Positions 34,801 to 43,655 of a stretch of DNA of 64,000 nt are shown here, piece after piece. The notes under the pieces were generated by a model. The model did not search any database. It saw nothing but the letters and a program-made list of their open reading frames with translations, and was not told the origin of the DNA. A program made the translations under genes and the position numbers. Numbering within the stretch: the first letter of the stretch is position 1; the number at the start of each line of letters is the position of its first letter. This DNA is from Eudorina sp. 2006-703-Eu-15 (lineage: Eukaryota > Chlorophyta > Chlorophyceae > Chlamydomonadales > Volvocaceae), in NCBI GenBank assembly GCA_003117195.1, contig BDSI01000105.1:186001-250000 (forward strand), given 5' to 3'.

Positions 34801-36005
34801 GGGAAGTGTTCGGCCAACCCAGCACCTGGGTAGACCTCCGCAGCTGCTAGGAACCAAAACCAAACAGATCCCATCCCAAAGCCGCGAGTATGCAACTAGG
34901 TATAGCCCCCCCCCCCGCGGACTGCGGCGCTTCATATCCTTCAACTCCGCGCGCCTGCACCTGGGCCCCCTGGGGGTTCACTTGGATGGGGGGCGGGGTC
35001 CATCCTCCCTGTAACGTGTTCCCCGCTACGATACCAGGTACTCAGCACCCGCCAGCCAATACCCCACTTCTCCGCCAGCCACACCCAGTCCTGCCTGCAG
35101 TCGTTCTGGCAGATGTTGGAGAATTCCACCAGGCCGCGGTAGTAGACTCCGCCACCGCAATACCTGAAGAGGAGGGCAATGGACGCGATGGGGGGGAGTG
35201 AGGGGAAAGAAAGAAATACCAAACCCAGGGGGAGGGGGTGGGGGTCAGTGCCGCGTTTTAACACGGGGTGGGAAGATGGTGGTGGGGGTGGGAAGCTGGT
35301 GCGGGCTCAGCAGGAGGGGGAGGACGTGCACCGCCTGGACGGACTCACTTGTCAGTGACAGCTGCGGCGTGGCCGTACAGGGCCTTCTCCAGGTTCGTGT
35401 CCCCTCGTCGCCAGACCGCCTCCAGCACGCCTAGGATCTGCAGTGCAAATGGCACCCATGGCCGAAAGTGGTGACACGCGGCTTGCCAGCGATTGCGGGG
35501 AAGGCGCGATGCCTTGATGTTCCCTCGGGGGGCGCTGGAAAGCGATATCTTCTGATGCGGCTCAACGCGATATAGAATGGGTGTTAATGGCAGCCGCGGT
35601 GGGACAAACTTTGTGCCTTCAATCTGTCCTGTGAGCGGAAGGGCCCCCGGTACGCACCTGGTCGCGGTCAAGGTCCACGGTCGCGGCAGGAGCAAGGCCT
35701 CCCGGGCCAAGCCCCAGGAACCGGCCCAGCACGTTCGCACTTTCTTCGGCATCGGCCTGGGCTTTGGCGCGCCGCTTTGCAGCAGCAACCGCTGCTCGTG
35801 CGTGTGCAGGCGGTAGCTGGTCGGCAGGGACGTCCACATCGGCAGCATGCGCGGAAAGGCGACACCGTTTCCTCAAGTCAGCCGCGCGCGGAACTGGAAA
35901 GCAACGCGGTCGAGTACTTAAGATGCTTCTAGAACTCTGACATATTGTAAATTGAACACCAGTCGCCTGCCGCGACAATTCACCGACACTACTCGGCAGT
36001 GCCAT
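25843..36005 (-). CDS. HYDEF: [FeFe]-hydrogenase maturase HydE-HydF fusion
   Basis: Chloroplast maturase; HydE and HydF act with HydG to build the 2Fe subcluster and load it into HYDA. Exons from 5': 35658-36005, 35349-35437, 35095-35163, 34545-34583, 34309-34387, 33645-33904, 32727-32956, 31981-32159, 31441-31517, 30869-31097, 29831-30446, 29210-29362, 28802-28901, 28505-28580, 28191-28307, 27968-28042, 27463-27789, 26978-27208, 26635-26701, 26345-26427, 25843-26043. All phases agree; 1,214 aa. Residues 1-50 look like a transit peptide. HydE: radical-SAM Cys164-x3-Cys168-x2-Cys171 (NICQNDCSYCG), LQSGEL, GVMVGLPGQT, TMGNVNISATTA. A His/Asp-rich linker (about 550-585) and an Ala-rich stretch follow. 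HydF: P-loop NAGKSSL near 736, DSTPGTTADV, DTAGLDE, and the cluster motif Cys1082-x-His1084 with His1138-Cys1139-x2-Cys1142. Introns 3 and 17 use GC donors. It is divergent from HYDA. The fusion order matches the Chlamydomonas protein. Confidence 0.97.
29380..29486. repeat. purine-rich simple repeat (GGGGAGGA/GGAAGA) in a HYDEF intron
   Basis: Intron 11 of HYDEF carries a run of AGGGGAGGAAG- and GGAGGAGGGG-type units next to the 3' splice site of exon 12. On the HYDEF strand this is a long C/T tract, so it may serve as an extended polypyrimidine tract. Confidence 0.85.
30775..30800 (+). repeat. dispersed intronic element B, copy 1
   Basis: GGGCGGGTTTCTCCCT followed by AAACACACAT, in HYDEF intron 10. 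The same head (GGGCGGGT) and tail (TAAACACAC) recur at 50,847, 51,130 and, inverted, 60,776. Confidence 0.55.
31163..31190 (+). repeat. dispersed intronic element C, copy 1
   Basis: CAGCGGCTCAGCTATCTTCT followed by ACACACA in HYDEF intron 9. It resembles 33,564-33,602 and 51,250-51,290 (CGCGGCTCAG, then a T/C-rich stretch, then a CA tail). A longer AAACACAC run continues to about 31,230. Confidence 0.45.
31580..31616 (+). repeat. dispersed intronic element A, copy 2
   Basis: GTATAGGAAATTGGTAGACA then ATTTCAGACTGCG, in HYDEF intron 8, 63 bp upstream of the exon 9 acceptor on the HYDEF strand, antisense to the gene. A decayed relative lies at 32,229-32,258 in intron 7. Confidence 0.8.
33564..33602 (+). 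repeat. dispersed intronic element C, copy 2
   Basis: CTTCGCTTCTCGCGGCTCAG, then TTCTCTTTTACACACACAC, in HYDEF intron 6 next to the exon 6 donor. The first 20 bases are repeated exactly at 51,251-51,270 in an IFT122 intron. Confidence 0.7.
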
Positions 36006-36949
36006 GAGTGGTCAAATCGTCTACCGATAATTGTTTCTATAAGAGGTCACGTATCCTTTTCATTTGATATGTCGAGACGCACAGTTTGTTTTCCAATGAA
36101 TGCTTGGGCCACGTCTAAATTATGCGAAAGGTTTCCGTACGAATTACGAAACTATTCCAACAACCCCATACGGACTCATCGCCATGAACTCTTTGTCAGG
36201 TTGCAGTGAGCTCGGAGTCTTTAAGAATGGGTTGGCAGTCGGCAAGACGGAAGAAGTCAGTCGGAAAGTTCAGAACTTTTTTTAAGTATTTCGAGTCGTC
36301 TTTCGGTTACCAAAGGAGCAAAGCTCTGAGAGGTTTACCCTTCAATTCGTAGATAGTGCGCACTGCCGTTTGGACTCGCGAAGGTCGGACGAATGGACCC
36401 TGCTAACGGAATCCGCATGCTAATTTCTCTTTCGCTGTCAGTAATCTATCACAATATTTTGCAATGCATGCTGGCCTCAGCATGCACTTGTTTGACTGCT
36501 GTCCGACAGTCCGTTTTTAACATGGGCGGCAGTTGGTTGGCTGCAAGACCCCAAACCCCAATGTCTGAGCCCAGGGAAGACATTTAATCAAAAACATCAC
36601 TTGATGTAGATACGGAACTTTGCACACTACTGAATTCCTCGGGACGCTTTGCGATATGCAAGCAGTTCTGTTTGCAAGACAGCGTCTCGAAGACCGCCAA
36701 GGTCGCTTAAAGAGCACATTATCTCAGGTTCACGAGGGTTTCAAGTCTTATCATTTAGCAAACTATGAAGATGAAATTCAATTACACGTGATGAGACCAG
36801 CCACGGCAGCTACGTGCGACTACTGTCCTGGTCACGGGCCATGAAGACCTTCAATATCGCAGCACATGAGATAATCACAAAATCACTGTTAACAAATCGG
36901 ATTTGCCAACAAATGTTGGGCAGGAACACGTATTGAAAACTGCCATCAG

Positions 36950-36983
36950 GTACAACCTTGTACCGTTGATGACAGCGTAGTAC
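36950..36983 (+). promoter_or_regulatory. phased GTAC cluster, candidate SBP/CRR1-type binding sites
   Basis: GTAC cores at 36,950-36,953, 36,960-36,963 and 36,980-36,983, spaced 10 and 20 bp, lie 169-202 bp upstream of the HYDA start codon and 59-92 bp upstream of the TATA-like box. SBP-domain proteins bind GTAC. In Chlamydomonas, the SBP factor CRR1 acts through GTAC sites on HYDA1 under copper deficiency and hypoxia. Function here is inferred. Confidence 0.55.
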
Positions 36984-37041
36984 GGCTTCCGTCGCGGTCA
37001 TTAAGATGCCCTCCAGGCCTACAGCCGAGCAAACTAATCGT

Positions 37042-37048
37042 TATAAAA
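37042..37048 (+). promoter_or_regulatory. TATA-like box of HYDA
   Basis: TATAAAA, 104-110 bp upstream of the HYDA ATG and downstream of the GTAC cluster, is well placed for a core promoter with a short 5' UTR. Confidence 0.5.
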
Positions 37049-37151
37049 TTGACCTCTACAGCATAGCGCCTAATTTTGTGGCTGTTTTTCGATTGACGAC
37101 TACTTTTCTTCAAGGAACATATAGCGTCATCAATTACGTCCGCCATCGATT

Positions 37152-40100
37152 ATGCAGACCGCTCTGACTCATACTCGCTTTCAGGCTGGGGCATTGCAGC
37201 CATCATTCTCTGGCGTCAAAGCGGTGCCGGAAGCGGTTCGATGTGTCTTTTTCCGCAACGGCATTCCGAGAACGCCTTTGCGCGCTCAGACTCTTGGTAG
37301 GATACTTCAAGAATTGAAAACGTTGTTTCGGGTGTTGTTACTGACAACTCTCTTGGACACTTGAATGGGTATTGCGGCAGGGCATCGAATTGGGGGAGTC
37401 ACGCCCGCAGCCGCCGCAGCAGCCCCACCCGCCGCGACGCCGGCATTACCGCATTGGAAGCAAGCTTTGGCTGAGCTTGGTGAGCGAACAAACGCTGTCT
37501 CCTTCAACGCTACTGCCGGCGGGGGTTTACTAAAGGTTTATTGAAGGGTTTCTCATGGGACAGATGCCTATTTCAGGGCACTGCGACAATGATTGTTATA
37601 TGCTGGTGGCGTAGAAAATTGATGTGCGTGTAAAGGTTGCATATAGGTTCCATGGTCGACCGTTGGCCTCAGACCCCGTCTGTGCTGCAAACTGAAGACC
37701 GCATGCGTGTGCTTGCCGTCTGCCAGATGCACCAAAGGATGAGCGGAAGGTCATGATTGTCCAGGTGGGCCACTGGGTGGGGAAGTCATTCCGAACCCAC
37801 TTGCTATTAACGGACTCGTTACTCGTGCTTTTCCCGATCGGTCATAGCCATGAAGAGCCGCATCGACCATCTTCCCGCAGGTGGTTAACACTGCCTCCCA
37901 ATGTGCTACCTCCAGGTGGCGCCCGCCGTCCGCGTGGCCATTGCCGAGTGCTTCGGCCTGGCGCCGGGAGCCACCACCCCGGGCCAGCTTGCCGAGGCGC
38001 TGCGCCGCCTGGGCTTCGACATGGTCTTTGGTGAGTTCGCCATCTGGGTCACCTTGTCCACAGCGTGTGACTGACTGGCGGAGAGCACGGATGCTAACTT
38101 GCTAAGACCCCCCCGACGCAGTGCGCACGGGGACGCAGAGCCAGCCTCCGCCCTCCCCTCATTAGTGAGACAGCGGACCCTACCAAGGGGTCATGGGTCC
38201 GTGGACCAGTCAGGCTCAGGCGCGCAGGCACCGCCATCGGAAGTGGGTTGCGACTTTTGCGTCCTGGCCCCCCCCCTCCGCTGTGCAGACACGCTGTACG
38301 GCGCCGACCTGACCATTATGGAGGAGGGCACCGAGCTGCTGCACCGCCTGGAGGCGTCGCTCGAGGCCCATCCCCACACCGCCGAGCCGCTGCCCATGTT
38401 CACCAGCTGCTGCCCCGGATGGATCGGTGAGCGCTACCACCGGGGGGCCTCGTCCATTCGTTGCGGATCTCTACAACGGTAGCAGAACCCAGCAGTAGCA
38501 AGGCAATGGCAGTAGCGGCCACAACGTTCGCGACAGCACGTGCATGTGCTGTGGGCTGTTGGCGGAACATTCGATCCTCGGGACAGTCCTCCGGCTTACA
38601 ACAACGTCCAAACCCTCTGCCGTGCCCGCCCGCTTGCCCTGTGGCTTACTTTCACCACATCTGCTTGCAGCCCTTCTCGAGAAGTCGTACCCGGAGCTCA
38701 TTCCGTACGTCTCGTCCTGCAAGTCGCCCCAGATGATGCTGGGCGCGATGGTGAAGACGTACCTGGCGGAGAAGAAGGGCATCGACCCCAAAGACATATG
38801 CATGGTGTCCGTCATGCCCTGCGTGCGAAAACAGGGTGAGCATTTTAGCGGGGGTGGGTGGGAGCAGGACAGCAGGCCGCGGAGAATGATATGATGCGGC
38901 AGAAATCCAGATCCCAGACGCTTGGCACGTCATTCCCTTTGCTTGTCCTTTGCTCTCCCCGTGGACACTGTCTTTACCCGGTGGCCATCCGAAGTCGCTC
39001 TCATACGCGATTCTTAGCTGCTTACACAGGCTTGAAACAGTGTCCTCGTATCGCCGTGTCATCGCCCCCTCATGTGTGTGTTTCCCGGCAGGTGAGGCGG
39101 ACCGCGACTGGTTCTGCTCGGGCGGCGCGGGCGTCCGCGACGTGGACCACGTCATCACAACCGCCGAGCTCGGCAACATACTCAAGGTGTGAGAACGTGA
39201 CATCAGACACGAGTCACGGGTGGCGCGGGGGTCGTGGGCCCTGCTCGTTGGCCCGCGGCTGTTGCCTCTAATCTGCATGGATGCGGAACCGTGCCCGTGC
39301 CCGCGCGATCCGTGGGTTCGTCCTACCAGACCCATATTGTCCTACTAGACTCATATTGTCCTACCAGACCCATATTGTGACGAAAACCTTCCGTAATGGA
39401 CTGTCCGCCGCCCCGCAGGAGCGTGGCATTAACCTGCCGGAGTTGCCCGAAGGGCAGTGGGACCAGCCGCTGGGTACTGGTTCCGGCGCTGGCGTCATCT
39501 TCGGCACCACGGGTGGCGTCATGGAGGCGGCCCTGCGCACGGTGAGAGCGCTGTGACTGACTTACTAAGGCGGGCTATTGGCACTCGCGCACACGGCCGC
39601 CAGCTTGCTGTTGAAATGGCATCACTTACCGGTGGCGAAATTGCTCGATTCACATCATTGGTATGTCGTACAGGCGTACGAGCTGATGACCAAGGAGCCG
39701 CTGCCGCGGCTGAACTTGTCGGAGGTTCGCGGCATGGACGGCATCAAGGAGACCGAGGTCAAGATGGTACCGCCGCCGGGCTCCAAGTTTGCGGAGCTGC
39801 TCGCGGCGCGTGCGGCGGCCAAGGCGATGGACGAGGCGGCGGCCAGCGCGGCAGGGGCCATCAAGTGGGACGGCGGCGCGGGCTTCAGCGAGGACGGAAA
39901 GGACGGCGTGACGTTGCGGGTGGCGGTGGCCAACGGCCTGGGGAACGCCAAGAAGCTGCTCACCAAGATGCAGGTGGGCTGGGTTTCGGGTGGGTGGGTT
40001 TCGGGTGTGACGATCTGGGTCAGCAAGGGCGGGGGCCTTTGAAAGCCGCCAACAACCTCCCGCCTCCTCGGCAGCCATTACGAGTGGTTTCAAGGCGTTT

Positions 40101-41026
40101 CACAAAGTACCTGTTGAAGCCGCCCTACCCTCTGTCAAGATTGCGCCCGCCGACCTTTTGCCCGCGTCTATGTTTTCGGACCTTTGTTTGCCGGCGCCCG
40201 CACGATGTCGCAGACCGGCGAGTGCAAGTACGACTTTGTCGAAATCATGGCTTGCCCGGCGGGGTGCGTCGGCGGGGGCGGCCAGCCGCGTAGCACGGAC
40301 AAGCAGATCACCGTCAAGCGGCAGCAGGCGCTGTACAATTTGGACGAGCGGTCCACGGTCCGCAGGTGAGGTGTTGACGGAGCTGCGTTGGATGGATCGT
40401 TCGCTTTGTCGCTGATGGAACCCGGCGGGTCATCGGTGACAGCCGCAGCCATTGCGTTGTTGCGGCGACACGCGTGCAATGGACCCTCTCGGGCGATCCG
40501 GCCTGATATTGAGCTCCGCACCCCGCGCCCGCCTTACCCCGCACCCCGCGCCCGCCTTACCCCGCACCCCGCGCCCGCCTTAACCCGCATCCCGCGCACA
40601 GGAGCCACGAGAACCCGGCCATCCAGACGGCCTACAAGGAGTTCCTGGGCGAGCCCAACTCACACAAGGCGCACGACCTGCTGGTGGGTTGGGGCGGTCC
40701 GACCGGTCCGTAGCGGTGCCCTCGTTCAGACGGCGTTGGAACCACTGTTGGGGGCGGCAGCACCGTGTTGGGGGGTCGTACTGAGTACGGCAGGACGGGA
40801 GCCGACTGGGCCGCATTGCGCTCCGAGGCCTTGCAGTTGGGGTCACTTCTGAGGTTTTTTAGAGTCGGTACGGCACGGGTGATGGGGCCCCGCTGTAACA
40901 TGACCCGCTCTTATCATTCTCATTGGCATTCACTAACACATCGACACACTGGCTGCCGCTGTGCCGTTCTGGCCTGCCTCGCAGCACACACACTACGTTG
41001 CCGGTGGCGTTGAGGCTTCGGAGTAA
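37152..41026 (+). CDS. HYDA: [FeFe]-hydrogenase, chloroplast
   Basis: Catalyses H2 production from reduced ferredoxin in the chloroplast stroma. Exons: 37152-37296, 37381-37479, 37727-37764, 37916-38030, 38289-38426, 38671-38835, 39092-39186, 39419-39541, 39674-39973, 40214-40365, 40602-40683, 40985-41026. All junctions are GT-AG and in phase, giving 497 aa, the length I recall for Chlamydomonas HYDA1. Residues 1 to about 65 are Ala/Arg/Ser-rich, as a transit peptide. H-cluster motifs: FTSCCPGWI (171-178), MPCVRKQGEADRDWFC (Cys228), FGTTGGVMEAALR (about 293-305), and EIMACPAGCVGGGGQP with Cys420 and Cys424. There is no N-terminal ferredoxin-like F-cluster domain, as in other chlorophycean HYDA proteins. 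It ends HTHYVAGGVEASE. The proximal cysteine set and the bridging Cys of TSCCPGW are present, so the enzyme should be functional given HYDEF and HydG. Confidence 0.98.
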
Positions 41027-43655
41027 ATTGTTCTGGCAACTTTTGGCAACTCAACCGTGGCGTCCGGCTGCACCAGGGTATGGGCAAGCCTGAAGCGTGT
41101 GTTGGGTTTGGCGTTGGCGGGCTGGGGTTGCAGTACACACCTATTGGACTACTAGTTGTCGTGCGTACTACAAGTTGCCGTGCGTATGAGGAACCGCGCA
41201 CACGCGTGTTAAATAACACGCTGTGTTGATAATCAGCGAAGGGCGTCCAAGGCGCCATCGAGCCCCTTCACGGGCCTTGAAGGGCTGGCTAGAGGGCGGC
41301 GATCGCTAGTTGAAATTTTCGGCGCTAATCGTTGGAGTTGATGCCCGTATTCCATTCCCTTGTTCCATTCCATTGCGAACCCGATGCATTTTCGGAATCG
41401 ACGGTATTTAACCAAGGTGCGGGTGGGGTAAGGCAACCTCGCGGTGCCGTGTCTGAGTGAGCGGAGGAGCAGGACGCACAGTCCCGGGTGACTGGACGGC
41501 ATTCATGGGAAGCAAGCAACAAAGTTAGGGAGCCAGGACCAGCAGCCAGGCTGCTGGTCGCTTGTCGTAGCCGGGGGCCGATTAGCCCACTGATTCCTGA
41601 TTCGCGTGCATTTTTTTGCGAGTGACGTCATGTAGGTTTTGTTCCCTGGTGATAGCGACGTGTCGGGCCCAAGGTTTCTCCATGTCCAGAAGTAACCCCG
41701 TCCGTATCCACATAACGAGAGAGTCGCCACCGGCGCTGGACGCTGGCGTGCTTGAAAACGAACACCCTCGGACATTTGAGTGTGCCCTACAGGACTCGGC
41801 TATCGATTGTTCTGTTGAGAATCTTTTGGAACTTTCCCTGTCGTGCTTGCTTGGTTTTCGTTGCTGCGATTGGCTCCTTTGGTTTTTGTGCGGAGGAAGG
41901 TGAGGGGTGTGTGTGGCTGATGGCTGTGTAGTTTCCACTAAAAGCAAGAAGATTCAGTTTGCATTTTTATGGAGCTGCCGGAGACGCGCGCTGGTAAGAT
42001 ACACCACTGCGGCCATCGCTGGGCCACGACGCCCTGTTTTCGAGCACTGTACGATTGTCACGAAGGGTATTTGAGTGATTGTTAGCCTTCACGGGTATGC
42101 AATACATGGAGTTGTGTGCCTGTGGAATAATCCTGAACACTCCGCATGGTACTGGTCCGTCATCTTTGCGCGCCTGTGTTTGTGCGCTGTTGCCTGCTGT
42201 CAGGAAGGCCGTTGCTAGTTCACGTGATCCGTTTGCCGATGATTGCTATGCGCTGTACATGTCGGCGGCTGCCGTAGCTGCTGGACGTGATGAGTTGTTG
42301 AGGAAAACTGTAAACGGTGGGTGTGTTTCAGCGTCGTTCTCGTAAAACCACAACGGGCACATCGGCCGAGCACGATCCAAAACCGGCGCGGACCTGCGCG
42401 GGAACGGAGGTCGAAGACATCAAAACACGGGCGGCAACAGCTGTCCAGCTGCGAAAGACCAAAACCCTCGAACAAAGCCCTACATGGAAGCTGCCCGCCA
42501 TTCACCAAAGCCACTCATGAGGGGTCCCTTGACCGCCCGACGCAGCCGCCCAAGCCGGTAGCGAATCCTTGAGCAGCCGCCGAGGGCCTCACTGGATAGC
42601 CGCAGCCGCTGACCCCGCCGGTCTAGGGCCGCTGACCCCACAGCCCGTCGACCCGGCGGCCCCGCACTCATCCCTCCATCCGACGCCTGCGCCACCGCCC
42701 ACACATATGGCCGTTTGCCGAAGGACCGCAGTCTCGTGGACGGTCAAGGGTTTGTGTTTATGTACATGTGCGGAAGGAAGCTCCTGTTCTTTAATCTCTG
42801 CGCGTCGGCCGCATTCACACCCTCACCCCCCGGGCCAAGCCGCAGCAGCCCCAAGCCCCTCCACGACCCACCCGCAGGTGTGTCCTCCCATCGAGCATCC
42901 ATAGGCAGCATGGCAGCTGAGCTCCGTCCCTTCACGGATGTTGTCCCGAGCCGATACATCCCCAGCCCCCAAACCGTCAAGAGACCCAACCGACGGCGCT
43001 CCGCCCGCCTGCCCGCCCGCCCGCCTGCCCGGTCGGGGTTTTCGGGCAGGCGCACAGTTTCCCGCACAGCCCGCAACCCATGCACGCGGGCGCTTCATGC
43101 CGCCGTTGCCACTCGCCTTCGGCACCGTGCCGCTGTGCGGTTCGGTACCGAACGCGGCTCTCGCTGTTTGTGCGCTCCGTACCTCGGTGGTGGACAGCCT
43201 CGTACCCATCCTGTCGGCCACTACGCATCCGTTGCCCCAGAGTAGGTTCCACCCCCGAGCTCTCCGCTGCCGAGGCTCCCCTGCCCCGCCCTGCCCCGGC
43301 CTTCTTAGCAGCCGACGCGCGCAGTAATACAGCTCCAAGCCCATGCACTGCGCGCCTGCCCCTGTTGGCAATTGAGCCCGACAAACGCTCCGAGTACCCA
43401 CAACCAGACAACCATTAAGAGGCGCACGGCGCCTGAAGCAGCCTCCCGCCTCGCCGCTGCGAGGCGGGGGATTCCGACACCCCATTCCCTGCTCCAACCA
43501 TCCCCCGATCATCCCCCACATGCGTCCTGCCGGCGGGGTTTTCGAGCGTTTGGTGGCCCTCGGGTTTGTAAACCTGTGGGCTCAAACCCCTTAGGCATTT
43601 TCTCGGGCCTCTCCCCGCCGCAATCACGAGCTCGCCCCTCCCCCCATGAACACGC
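41027..43655. other. convergent intergenic region between HYDA and IFT122, no gene recognised
   Basis: Holds the 3' UTRs of two genes facing each other. A + strand TGTAA (42,309-42,313) may be the HYDA poly(A) signal, although that would make a 1.3-kb 3' UTR. Open frames on both strands (for example 42,715-43,245 +, 42,823-43,521 -) overlap each other and show no domain. From 43,200 the sequence becomes GC-rich. Confidence 0.5.

Larger units (their letters stand above)
36006..37151. promoter_or_regulatory. divergent HYDEF/HYDA intergenic promoter region
   Basis: A 1,146-bp spacer separates the start codons of HYDEF (-) and HYDA (+). It is clearly AT-richer than the flanking genes, and no supported ORF lies within it. 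It contains four GTAC tetramers (36,137; 36,950; 36,960; 36,980), three of them clustered near HYDA, and a TATAAAA box 104 bp before the HYDA ATG. A shared regulatory region for co-expression of enzyme and maturase is inferred from the arrangement. Confidence 0.7.

Noticed and set aside
35619..35816. Plus-strand frames overlapping the HYDEF 5' exon as a separate small gene
   Set aside because: The minus strand reads the HYDEF transit peptide and PPAHARAAVAAA segment with correct phase into exon 2.
42715..43521. Opposing open frames of 176 and 232 codons between HYDA and IFT122
   Set aside because: They overlap each other on opposite strands, are of low complexity and have no domain or splice support.
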